A stretch of DNA of 64,000 bases from Leptasterias polaris (taxonomy: Eukaryota; Echinodermata; Asteroidea; Forcipulatida; Asteriidae): positions 992,001 through 1,056,000 of the forward strand of contig JAZGTN010000051.1 in assembly GCA_037783415.1 (NCBI GenBank), written 5' to 3'. Shown here piece after piece: positions 35,901-48,292 of the stretch (positions within the stretch are counted from its first letter, which is position 1; each line of letters begins with the position of its first letter). The position numbers and the translations under genes were made by a program. The notes under the pieces are model-generated. The model saw nothing but the letters and a program-made list of their open reading frames with translations, did not search any database and had not been told where the DNA came from.

Positions 35901-37965
35901 GAAAACACCGGTTTTCGTCTGATATCCGAAGTTAAGCATCGTCGGGCCCGGTCAGTACTTGGACGGGAGACCTCCTGGGAATACCGGGTGCTGTAGACAT
36001 ATTTTGTATTTTTCCTCAAAATACGGAAGTTAGATATCTAAACTGGAAACTGAAGCCCCTAAATTAAAGTCAGCAACGTGTCTACTGCCATACTACGCTG
36101 AAAACACCGGTTCTCGTCTGATCACAGAAGTTAAGCATCGTCGGGCCCCGTCAGTACTTGGACGGGAGACCTCCTGGGAATACCGGGTGCTGTAGACATC
36201 TTTTTGTATTTTTCCTCAACATACGGAGGTTAGAAACAATCTAAACTGAAGCCCCTAAATTAAAGTTAGCAACGTGTCTACTGCCATACTACACTGAAAA
36301 CACCGGTTCTCGTCTGATTACCGAAGTTAAGCATCGTCGGGCCCGGTCAGTACTTGGACGGGAGACCTACTGGGAATACCGGTGCTGTAGACATCTTTTG
36401 TATTTTTCCTCGACATACGGAGGTTAGATCTAAACTGGAAACTGAAGCCCCTATATTAACGTCAGCAACGTGTCTAATGCCATACTACGCTGAAAACACT
36501 GGTTCTCGTCTGATCACCGAAGTTAAGCATCGTAGGGCCCCGTCAGTACTTGGACGGGAGACCTCCTGGGAATACCGGGTGCTGTAGACATCTTTTTGTA
36601 TTTTTCCTCAACATACGGAGGTTAGAAACAATCTAAACTGAAGCCCCTAAATTAAAGTTAGCAACGTGTCTACTGCCATACTACGCTGAAAACACCGGTT
36701 CTCGTCTGATCACCGAAGTTAAGCATCGTCGGGCCCGGTCAGTACTTGGACGGGAGACCTCCTGGGAATACCGGGTGCTGTAGACATCTTTTTGTATTTT
36801 TCCTCAACATACGGAGGTTAGAAACAATCTAAACTGAAGCCCCTAAATTAAAGTTAGCAACGTGTCTACTGCCATACTACGCTGAAAACACCGGTTCTCG
36901 TCTGATCACCGAAGTTAAGCATCGTCGGGCCCGGTCAGTACTTGGACGGGAGACCTCCTGGGAATACCGGGTGCTGTAGACATATTTTTGTATTTTTCCT
37001 CAACATACGGAGGTTAGAAACAATCTAAACTGAAGCCCCTAAATTAAAGTTAGCAACGTGTCTACTGAAATACTACGCTGAAAACACCGGTTCTCGTCTG
37101 ATCACCGAAGTTAAGCATCGTCGGGCCCGGTCAGTACTTGGACAGGAGACCTCCTGGGAATACCGGGTGCTGTAGACATCTTTTGTATTTTTCCTCGACA
37201 TACGGAGGTTAGATCTAAACTGGAAACTGAAGCCCCTATAGTAAAGACAACAAAGTGTCTACTGCCATACTACGCTGAAAACACCGGTTCTCGTCTGATC
37301 ACCGAAGTTAAGCATCGTCGGGCCCGGTCAGTACTTGGACGGCAGACCTCCTGGGAATACCGGGTGCTGTAGACATCTTTTTGTATTTTTCCTCAACATA
37401 CGGAGGTTAGAAACAATCTAAACTGAAGCCCCTAAATTAAAGTTAGCAACGTGTCTACTGCCATACTACGCTGAAAACACCGGTTCTCGTCTGATCACCG
37501 AAGTTAAGCATCGTCGGGCCCGGTCAGTACTTGGACGGGAGACCTCCTGGGAATACCGGGTGCTGTAGACATCTTTTTGTATTTTTCCTCAACATACGGA
37601 GGTTAGAAACAATCTAAACTGAAGCCCCTAAATTAAAGTTAGCAACGTGTCTACTGCCATACTACGCTGAAAACACCGGTTCTCGTCTGATCACCGAAGT
37701 TAAGCATCGTCGGGCCCGGTCAGTACTTGGACGGGAGACCTCCTGGGAATACCGGGTGCTGTAGACATATTTTGTATTTTTCCTCAAAATACGGAAGTTA
37801 GATATCTAAACTGGAATCTGAAGCCCCTAAATTAAAGTCAGCAACGTGTCTACTGCCATACTACGCTGAAAACACCGGTTCTCGTCTGATCACCGAAGTT
37901 AAGCATCGTCGGGCCCGGTCAGTACTTGGACGGGAGACCTCCTGGGAATACCGGGTGCTGTAGAC
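32938..37965 (+). rRNA. 5S rRNA array block 5 (26 genes)
   Basis: Unit starts: 32938, 33133, 33329, 33526, 33722, 33918, 34115, 34311, 34507, 34706, 34902, 35098, 35294, 35490, 35685, 35881, 36080, 36276, 36472, 36668, 36864, 37060, 37257, 37453, 37649, 37848. The units from 31950 to about 33526 correspond to 25858-27434 at an offset of 6,092 bp. The match continues at 5,896 bp from 33722, because the upstream copy has one extra unit at 27630. 34902 and 36276 are the one-base-shorter ACCGGTGC units, each followed by a GTCTAATGCC unit (35098, 36472). 35490 and 37060 have TGAAATAC. 34311 has TATGCTTAAAAC. No A-box insertion occurs in this block. Confidence 0.93.
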
Positions 37966-38044
37966 ATCTTTTGTATTTTTCCTCGACATACGGAGGTTAG
38001 ATCTAAACTGGAAACTGAAGCCCCTATATTAAAGTCAGCAAAGT

Positions 38045-41000
38045 GTCTACTGCCATACTACGCTGAAAACACCGGTTCTCGTCTGATCACTGAAGTTAAG
38101 CATCGTCGGGCCTGGTCAGTACTTGGACGGGAGACCTCCTGGGAATACCGGGTGCTGTAGACATCTTTTTGTATTTTTCCTCAACATACGGAGGTTAGAA
38201 ACAATCTAAACTGAAGCCCCTAAATTAAAGTTAGCAATGTGTCTACTGCCATACTACGCTGAAAACACCGGTTCTCGTCTGATCACCGAAGTTTATAAGC
38301 ATCGTCGGGCCCGGTCAGTACTTGGACGGGAGACCTCCTGGGAATACCGGGTGCTGTAGACATCTTTTTGTATTTTTCCTCAACATACGGAGGTTAGAAA
38401 CAATCTCAACTGAAGCCCCTAAATTAAAGTTAGCAACGTGTCTACTGCCATACTACGCTGAAAACACCGGTTCTCGTCTGATCTCCGAAGTTAAGCATCG
38501 TCGGGCCCGGTCAGTACTTGGACGGGAGACCTCCTGGGAATACCGGGTGATGTAGACATCTTTTGTATTTTTCCTCGACATACGGAGGTTAGATCTAAAC
38601 TGGAAACTGAAGCCCCTATATTAAAGTCAGCAACGTGTCTACTGCCATACTACGCTGAAAACACTGGTTCTCGTCTGATCACCGAAGTTAAGCATCGTCG
38701 GGCCCGGTCAGTACTTGGACGGGAGACCGCTGTAGACATCTTTTTGTATTTTTCCTCAACATACGGAGGTTAGAAACAATCTAAACTGAAGCCCCTAAAT
38801 TAAAGTTAGCTACGTGTCTAGGTCTACTGCCATACTACGCTGAAAACACCGGTTCTCGTCTGATCACCGAAGTTAAGCATCGTCGGGCCCGGTCAGTACT
38901 TGGACGGGAGACCTCCTGGGAATACCGGGTGCTGTAGACATCTTTTGTATTTTTCCTCGACATACGGAGGTTAGATCTAAACTGGAAACTGAAGCCCCTA
39001 TATTAAAGTCAGCAAAGTGTCTACTGCCATACTACGCTGAAAACAACGGTTCTCGTCTGAACACCGAAGTTAAGCATCGTCGGGCCCGGTCAGTACTTGG
39101 ACGGGAGACCTCCTGGGAATACCGGGTGCTGTAGACATCTTTTTGTATTTTTCCTCAACATACGGAGGTTAGAAACAATCTAAACTGAAGCCCCTAAATT
39201 AAAGTTAGCAACGTGTCTACTGCCATACTACGCTGAAAACACCGGTTCTCGTCTGATCTCCGAAGTTAAGCATCGCCGGGCCCGGTCAGTACTTGGACGG
39301 GAGACCTCCTGGGAATACCGGGTGCTGTAGACATCTTTTGTATTTTTCCTCGACATACGGAGGTTAGATCTAAACTGGAAACTGAAGCCCCTATATTAAA
39401 GTCAGCAACGTGTCTACTGCCATACAACGCTGAAAACACTGGTTCTCGTCTGATCACCGAAGTTAAGCATCGTCGGGCCCGATCAGTACTTGGACGGGAG
39501 ACCTCCTGGGAATACCGGGTGCTGTAGACATCTTTTTGTATTTTTCCTCAACATACGGAGGTTAGAAACAATCTAAACTGAAGCCCCTAAATTAAAGTTA
39601 GCAACGTGTCTACTGCCATACTACGCTGAAAACACCGGTTCTCGTCTGATCACCGAAGTTAAGCATCGTCGGGCCCGGTCAGTACTTGGACGGGAGACCT
39701 CCTGGGAATACCGGGTGCTGTAGACATATTTTTGTATTTTTCCTCAACATACGGAGGTTAGAAACAATCTAAACTGAAGCCCCTAAATTAAAGTTAGCAA
39801 CGTGTCTACTGAAATACTACGCTGAAAACACCGGTTCTCGTCTGATCACCGAAGTTAAGCATCGTCGGGCCCGGTCAGTACTTGGACAGGAGACCTCCTG
39901 GGAATACCGGGTGCTGTAGACATCTTTTGTATTTTTCCTCGACATACGGAGGTTAGATCTAAACTGGAAACTGAAGCCCCTATAGTAAAGACAACAAAGT
40001 GTCTACTGCCATACTACGCTGAAAACACCGGTTCTCGTCTGATCACCGAAGTTAAGCATCGTCGGGCCCGGTCAGTACTTGGACGGCAGACCTCCTGGGA
40101 ATACCGGGTGCTGTAGACATCTTTTTGTATTTTTCCTCAACATACGGAGGTTAGAAACAATCTAAACTGAAGCCCCTAAATTAAAGTTAGCAACGTGTCT
40201 ACTGCCATACTACGCTGAAAACACCGGTTCTCGTCTGATCACCGAAGTTAAGCATCGTCGGGCCCGGTCAGTACTTGGACGGGAGACCTCCTGGGAATAC
40301 TGGGTGCTGTAGACATCTTTTTGTATTTTTCCTCAACATACGGAGGTTAGAAACAATCTAAACTGAAGCCCCTAAATTAAAGTTAGCAACGTGTCTACTG
40401 CCATACTACGCTGAAAACACCGGTTCTCGTCTGATCACCGAAGTTAAGCATCGTCGGGCCCGGTCAGTACTTGGACGGGAGACCTCCTGGGAATACCGGG
40501 TGCTGTAGACATATTTTGTATTTTTCCTCAAAATACGGAAGTTAGATATCTAAACTGGAATCTGAAGCCCCTAAATTAAAGTCAGCAACGTGTCTACTGC
40601 CATACTACGCTGAAAACACCGGTTCTCGTCTGATCACCGAAGTTAAGCATCGTCGGGCCCGGTCAGTACTTGGACGGGAGACCTCCTGGGAATACCGGGT
40701 GCTGTAGACATCTTTTGTATTTTTCCTCGACATACGGAGGTTAGATCTAAACTGGAAACTGAAGCCCCTATATTAAAGTCAGCAAAGTGTCTACTGCCAT
40801 ACTACGCTGAAAACACCGGTTCTCGTCTGATCACTGAAGTTAAGCATCGTCGGGCCTGGTCAGTACTTGGACGGGAGACCTCCTGGGAATACCGGGTGCT
40901 GTAGACATCTTTTTGTATTTTTCCTCAACATACGGAGGTTAGAAACAATCTAAACTGAAGCCCCTAAATTAAAGTTAGCAATGTGTCTACTGCCATACTA

Positions 41001-43083
41001 CGCTGAAAACACCGGTTCTCGTCTGATCACCGAAGTTTATAAGCATCGTCGGGCCCGGTCAGTACTTGGACGGGAGACCTCCTGGGAATACCGGGTGCTG
41101 TAGACATCTTTTTGTATTTTTCCTCAACATACGGAGGTTAGAAACAATCTCAACTGAAGCCCCTAAATTAAAGTTAGCAACGTGTCTACTGCCATACTAC
41201 GCTGAAAACACCGGTTCTCGTCTGATCTCCGAAGTTAAGCATCGTCGGGCCCGGTCAGTACTTGGACGGGAGACCTCCTGGGAATACCGGGTGATGTAGA
41301 CATCTTTTGTATTTTTCCTCGACATACGGAGGTTAGATCTAAACTGGAAACTGAAGCCCCTATATTAAAGTCAGCAACGTGTCTACTGCCATACTACGCT
41401 GAAAACACTGGTTCTCGTCTGATCACCGAAGTTAAGCATCGTCGGGCCCGGTCAGTACTTGGACGGGAGACCTCCTGGGAATACCGGGTGCTGTAGACAT
41501 CTTTTTGTATTTTTCCTCAACATACGGAGGTTAGAAACAATCTAAACTGAAGCCCCTAAATTAAAGTTAGCTACGTGTCTAGGTCTACTGCCATACTACG
41601 CTGAAAACACCGGTTCTCGTCTGATCACCGAAGTTAAGCATCGTCGGGCCCGGTCAGTACTTGGACGGGAGACCTCCTGGGAATACCGGGTGCTGTAGAC
41701 ATCTTTTGTATTTTTCCTCGACATACGGAGGTTAGATCTAAACTGGAAACTGAAGCCCCTATATTAAAGTCAGCAAAGTGTCTACTGCCATACTACGCTG
41801 AAAACAACGGTTCTCGTCTGAACACCGAAGTTAAGCATCGTCGGGCCCGGTCAGTACTTGGACGGGACACCTCCTGGGAATACCGGGTGCTGTAGACATC
41901 TTTTTGTATTTTTCCTCAACATACGGAGGTTAGAAACAATCTAAACTGAAGCCCCTAAATTAAAGTTAGCAACGTGTCTACTGCCATACTACGCTGAAAA
42001 CACCGGTTCTCGTCTGATCTCCGAAGTTAAGCATCGCCGGGCCCGGTCAGTACTTGGACGGGAGACCTCCTGGGAATACCGGGTGCTGTAGACATCTTTT
42101 GTATTTTTCCTCGACATACGGAGGTTAGATCTAAACTGGAAACTGAAGCCCCTATATTAAAGTCAGCAACGTGTCTACTGCCATACAACGCTGAAAACAC
42201 TGGTTCTCGTCTGATCACCGAAGTTAAGCATCGTCGGGCCCGGTCAGTACTTGGACGGGAGACCTCCAGGGAATACCGGGTGCTGTAGACATCTTTTTGT
42301 ATTTTTCCTCAACATACGGAGGTTAGAAACAATCTAAACTGAAGCCCTAAATTAAAGTTAGCAACGTGTCTACTGCCATACTACGCTGAAAACACCGGTT
42401 CTCGTCTGATCTCCGAAGTTAAGCATCGTCGGGCCTGGTCAGTACTTGGACGGGAGACCTCCTGGGAATACCGGGTGCTGTAGACATCTTTTGTATTTTT
42501 CCTCGACATACGGAGGTTAGATCTAAACTGGAAACTGAAGCCCCTAAATTAAAGTTAGCAATGTGTCTACTGCCATACTACGCTGAAAACACCGGTTCTC
42601 GTCTTATCACCGAAGTTTATAAGCATCGTCGGGCCCGGTCAGTACTTGGACGGGAGACCTCCTGGGAATACCGGGTGCTGTAGACATCTTTTTGTATTTT
42701 TCCTCAACATACGGAGGTTAGAAACAATCTAAACTGAAGCCCCTAAATTAAAGTTAGCAACGTGTATACTGCCATACTACGCTGAAAACACCGGTTCTCG
42801 TCTGATCACCGAAGTTAAGCATCGTCGGGCCCGGTCAGTACTTGGACGGGAGACCTCCTGGGAATACCGGGTGCTGTAGACATATTTTGTATTTTTCCTC
42901 AAAATACGGAAGTTAGATATCTAAACTGGAAACTGAAGCCCCTATATTAAAGTCAACAAAGTGTTTACTGCCATACTACGCTGAAAACACCGGTTCTCGT
43001 CTGATCACCGAAGTTTATAAGCATCGTCGGGCCCGGTCAGTACTTGGACGGGAGACCTCCTGGGAATACCGGGTGCTGTAGAC
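38045..43083 (+). rRNA. 5S rRNA array block 6 (26 genes)
   Basis: Unit starts: 38045, 38241, 38440, 38637, 38822, 39019, 39215, 39412, 39608, 39804, 40001, 40197, 40393, 40592, 40789, 40985, 41184, 41381, 41583, 41780, 41976, 42173, 42368, 42565, 42764, 42963. A-box insertions are at 38241, 40985, 42565 and 42963. 38637 has a 17-nt internal deletion. 39412 and 42173 have CATACAACGC. 38440 and 41184 end GGGTGATGTAGAC, so C111 becomes A and one helix I pair is lost. 39215 and 41976 have CATCGCCGG. 37060-39803 and 39804-42564 are a tandem 14-gene duplication, 2,744 bp before and 2,761 bp after the deletion. Confidence 0.93.
38637..38737 (+). pseudogene. 5S unit with 17-nt internal deletion
   Basis: GGGAGACC is joined directly to GCTGTAGAC. 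The missing 17 nt are the 3' half of helix IV/V, including TCCTGGGAATACC. The homologous unit in the tandem copy (start 41381) is intact. The duplication offset changes from 2,744 bp (37060 to 39804) to 2,761 bp (39412 to 42173), exactly the deletion size. It cannot fold as a normal 5S. Confidence 0.9.
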
Positions 43084-43151
43084 ATCTTTTTGTATTTTTC
43101 CTCAACATACGGAGGTTAGAAACAATCTAAACTGAAGCCCCTAAATTAAAG

Positions 43152-46100
43152 TTATACTGCCATACTACGCTGAAAACACCGGTTCTCGTCTGATCACCGA
43201 AGTTTATAAGCATCGTCGGGCCCGGTCAGTACTTGGACGGGAGACCTCCTGTGAATACCGGGTGCTGTAGACATCTTTTTGTATTTTTCCTCAACATACG
43301 GAGGTTAGAAACAATCTAAACTGAAGCCCCTAAATTAAAGTTAGCAACGTGTCTACTGCCATACTACGCTGAAAACACCGGTTCTCGTCTGATCACCGAA
43401 GTTAAGCATCGTCGGGCCCGGTCAGTACTTGGACGGGAGACCTCCTGGGAATACCGGGTGCTGTAGACATATTTTGTATTTTTCCTCAAAATACGGAAGT
43501 TAGATATCTAAACTGGAAACTGAAGCCCCTATATTAAAGTCAACAAAGTGTTTACTGCCATACTACGCTGAAAACACCGGTTCTCGTCTGATCACCGAAG
43601 TTAAGCATCGTCGGGCCCGGTCAGTACTTGGACGGGAGACCTCCAGGGAATACCGGGTGCTGTAGACATCTTTTTGTATTTTTCCTCAACATACGGAGGT
43701 TAGAAACAATCTAAACTAAAGCCCTAAATTAAAGTTAGCAACGTGTCTACTGCCATACTACGCTGAAAACACCGGTTCTCGTCTGATCTCCGAAGGTAAG
43801 CATCGTCGGGCCTGGTCAGTACTTGGACGGGAGACCTCCTGGGAATACCGGGTGCTGTAGACATCTTTTGTATTTTTCCTCGACATACGGAGGTTAGATC
43901 TAAACTGGAAACTGAAGCCCCTAAATTAAAGTTAGCAATGTGTCTACTGCCATACTACGCTGAAAACACCGGTTCTCGTCTGATCTCCGAAGTTAAGCAT
44001 CGTCGGGCCCGGTCAGTACTTGGACGGGAGACCTCCTGGGAATACCGGGTGATGTAGACATCTTTTGTATTTTTCCTCGACATACGGAGGTTAGATCTAA
44101 ACTGGAAACTGAAGCCCCTATATTAAAGTCAGCAACGTGTCTACTGCCATACTACGCTGAAAACACTGGTTCTCGTCTGATCACCGAAGTTAAGCATCGT
44201 CGGGCCCGGTCAGTACTTGGACGGGAGACCTCCTGGGAATACTGGGTGCTGTAGACATCTTTTTGTATTTTTCCTCAACATACGGAGGTTAGAAACAATC
44301 TAAACTGAAGCCCCTAAATTAAAGTTAGCTACGTGTCTAGGTCTACTGCCATACTACGCTGAAAACACCGGTTCTCGTCTGATCACCGAAGTTAAGCATC
44401 GTCGGGCCCGGTCAGTACTTGGACGGGAGACCTCCTGGGAATACCGGGTGCTGTAGACATCTTTTGTATTTTTCCTCGACATACGGAGGTTAGATCTAAA
44501 CTGGAAACTGAAGCCCCTATATTAAAGTCAGCAAAGTGTCTACTGCCATACTACGCTGAAAACAACGGTTCTCGTCTGAACACCGAAGTTAAGCATCGTC
44601 GGGCCCGGTCAGTACTTGGACGGGAGACCTCCTGGGAATACCGGGTGCTGTAGACATCTTTTTGTATTTTTCCTCAACATACGGAGGTTAGAAACAATCT
44701 AAACTGAAGCCCCTAAATTAAAGTTAGCAACGTGTCTACTGCCATACTACGCTGAAAACACCGGTTCTCGTCTGATCTCCGAAATTAAGCATCGCCGGGC
44801 CCGGTCAGTACTTGGACGGGAGACCTCCTGGGAATACCGGGTGCTGTAGACATCTTTTGTATTTTTCCTCGACATACGGAGGTTAGATCTAAACTGGAAA
44901 CTGAAGCCCCTATATTAAAGTCAGCAACGTGTCTACTGCCATACAACGCTGAAAACACTGGTTCTCGTCTGATCACCGAAGTTAAGCATCGTCGGGCCCG
45001 GTCAGTACTTGGACGGGAGACCTCCTGGGAATACCGGGTGCTGTATACATCTTTTTGTATTTTTCCTCAACATACGGAGGTTAGAAACAATCTAAACTGA
45101 AGCCCCTAAATTAAAGTTAGCAACGTGTCTACTGCCATACTACGCTGAAAACACCGGTTCTCGTCTGATCACCGAAGTTAAGCATCGTCGGGCCCGGTCA
45201 GTACTTGGACGGGAGACCTCCTGGGAATACCGGGTGCTGTAGACATATTTTGTATTTTTCCTCAAAATACGGAAGTTAGATATCTAAACTGGAAACTGAA
45301 GCCCCTATATTAAAGTCAACAAAGTGTTTACTGCCATACTACGCTGAAAACACCGGTTCTCGTCTGATCACCGAAGTTAAGCATCGTCGGGCCCGGTCAG
45401 TACTTGGACGGGAGACCTCCAGGGAATACCGGGTGCTGTAGACATCTTTTTGTATTTTTCCTCAACATACGGAGGTTAGAAACAATCTAAACTGAAGCCC
45501 TAAATTAAAGTTAGCAACGTGTCTACTGCCATACTACGCTGAAAACACCGGTTCTCGTCTGATCTCCGAAGTTAAGCATCGTCGGGCCTGGTCAGTACTT
45601 GGACGGGAGACCTCCTGGGAATAACGGGTGCTGTAGACATCTTTTGTATTTTTCCTCGACATACGGAGGTTAGATCTAAACTGGAAACTGAAGCCCCTAA
45701 ATTAAAGTTAGCAATGTGTCTACTGCCATACTACGCTGAAAACACCGGTTCTCGTCTGATCACCGAAGTTTATAAGCATCGTCGGGCCCGGTCAGTACTT
45801 GGACGGGAGACCTCCTGGGAATACCGGGTGATGTAGACATCTTTTTGTATTTTTCCTCAACATACGGAGGTTAGAAACAATCTAAACTGAAGCCCCTAAA
45901 TTAAAGTTAGCAACGTGTATACTGCCATACTACGCTGAAAACACCGGTTCTCGTCTGATCACCGAAGTTAAGCATCGTCGGGCCCGGTCAGTACTTGGAC
46001 GGGAGACCTCCTGGGAATACCGGGTGCTGTAGACATATTTTGTATTTTTCCTCAAAATACGGAAGTTAGATATCTAAACTGGAAACTGAAGCCCCTATAT

Positions 46101-48214
46101 TAAAGTCAACAAAGTGTTTACTGCCATACTACGCTGAAAACACCGGTTCTCGTCTGATCACCGAAGTTTATAAGCATCGTCGGGCCCGGTCAGTACTTGG
46201 ACGGGAGACCTCCTGGGAATACCGGGTGATGTAGACATCTTTTGTATTTTTCCTCGACATACGGAGGTTAGATCTAAACTGGAAACTGAAGCCCCTATAT
46301 TAAAGTCAGCAACGTGTCTACTGCCATACTACGCTGAAAACACTGGTTCTCGTCTGATCACCGAAGTTAAGCATCGTCGGGCCCGGTCAGTACTTGGACG
46401 GGAGACCTCCTGGGAATACCGGGTGCTGTAGACATCTTTTTGTATTTTTCCTCAACATACGGAGGTTAGAAACAATCTAAACTGAAGCCCCTAAATTAAA
46501 GTTAGCTACGTGTCTAGGTCTACTGCCATACTACGCTGAAAACACCGGTTCTCGTCTGATCACCGAAGTTAAGCATCGTCGGGCCCGGTCAGTACTTGGA
46601 CGGGAGACCTCCTGGGAATACCGGGTGCTGTAGACATCTTTTGTATTTTTCCTCGACATACGGAGGTTAGATCTAAACTGGAAACTGAAGCCCCTATATT
46701 AAAGTCAGCAAAGTGTCTACTGCCATACTACGCTGAAAACAACGGTTCTCGTCTGAACACCGAAGTTAAGCATCGTCGGGCCCGGTCAGTACTTGGACGG
46801 GAGACCTCCTGGGAATACCGGGTGCTGTAGACATCTTTTTGTATTTTTCCTCAACATACGGAGGTTAGAAACAATCTAAACTGAAGCCCCTAAATTAAAG
46901 TTAGCAACGTGTCTACTGCCATACTACGCTGAAAACACCGGTTCTCGTCTGATCTCTGAAATTAAGCATCGCCGGGCCCGGTCAGTACTTGGACGGGAGA
47001 CCTCCTGGGAATACCGGGTGCTGTAGACATCTTTTGTATTTTTCCTCGACATACGGAGGTTAGATCTAAACTGGAAACTGAAGCCCCTATATTAAAGTCA
47101 GCAACGTGTCTACTGCCATACAACGCTGAAAACACTGGTTCTCGTCTGATCACCGAAGTTAAGCATCGTCGGGCCCGGTCAGTACTTGGACGGGAGACCT
47201 CCTGGGAATACCGGGTGCTGTAGACATCTTTTTGTATTTTTCCTCAACATACGGAGGTTAGAAACAATCTAAACTGAAGCCCCTAAATTAAAGTTAGCAA
47301 CGTGTCTACTGCCATACTACGCTGAAAACACCGGTTCTCGTCTGATCACCGAAGTTAAGCATCGTCGGGCCCGGTCAGTACTTGGACGGGAGACCTCCAG
47401 GGAATACCGGGTGCTGTAGACATCTTTTTGTATTTTTCCTCAACATACGGAGGTTAGAAACAATCTAAACTGAAGCCCTAAATTAAAGTTAGCAACGTGT
47501 CTACTGCCATACTACGCTGAAAACACCGGTTCTCGTCTGATCTCCGAAGTTAAGCATCGTCGGGCCTGGTCAGTACTTGGACGGGAGACCTCCTGGGAAT
47601 ACCGGGTGCTGTAGACATCTTTTGTATTTTTCCTCGACATACGGAGGTTAGATCTAAACTGGAAACTGAAGCCCCTAAATTAAAGTTAGCAATGTGTCTA
47701 CTGCCATACTACGCTGAAAACACCGGTTCTCGTCTGATCACCAAAGTTTATAAGCATCGTCGGGCCCGGTCAGTACTTGGACGGGAGACCTCCTGGGAAT
47801 ACCGGGTGATGTAGACATCTTTTTGTATTTTTCCTCAACATACGGAGGTTAGAAACAATCTAAACTGAAGCCCCTAAATTAAAGTTAGCAACGTGTATAC
47901 TGCCATACTACGCTGAAAACACCGGTTCTCGTCTGATCACCGAAGTTAAGCATCGTCGGGCCCGGTCAGTACTTGGACGGGAGACCTCCTGGGAATACCG
48001 GGTGCTGTAGACATATTTTGTATTTTTCCTCAAAATACGGAAGTTAGATATCTAAACTGGAAACTGAAGCCCCTATATTAAAGTCAACAAAGTGTTTACT
48101 GCCATACTACGCTGAAAACACCGGTTCTCGTCTGATCACCGAAGTTTATAAGCATCGTCGGGCCCGGTCAGTACTTGGACGGGAGACCTCCTGGGAATAC
48201 CGGGTGCTGTAGAC
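43152..48214 (+). rRNA. 5S rRNA array block 7 (26 genes)
   Basis: Unit starts: 43152, 43351, 43550, 43745, 43942, 44139, 44341, 44538, 44734, 44931, 45127, 45326, 45521, 45718, 45917, 46116, 46316, 46518, 46715, 46911, 47108, 47304, 47499, 47696, 47895, 48094. A-box insertions are at 43152, 45718, 46116, 47696 and 48094. 43152 follows a shortened spacer and has CCTGTGAATACC. 43745 has GAAGGTAAGC. 44734 and 46911 have GAAATTAAGC. 45521 has AATAACGGG. 47696 has CACCAAAG. 44341 and 46518 carry the extra upstream GTCTAG. Units 44734-46116 have counterparts 14,783 bp downstream (59517-60899). Confidence 0.93.
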
Positions 48215-48292
48215 ATCTTTTTGTATTTTTCCTCAACATACGGAGGTTAGAAACAATCTAAACTGAAGCCCCTAAATTAAAGTTAGCAACGT

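Noticed and set aside
39266..39457. 63-codon minus-strand frame repeated at 39266, 42027, 44785, 46962, 59568 and 62721
   Set aside because: Antisense of 5S and spacer in units with CATCGCCGG and CATACAACGC variants. It is a by-product of block duplication.
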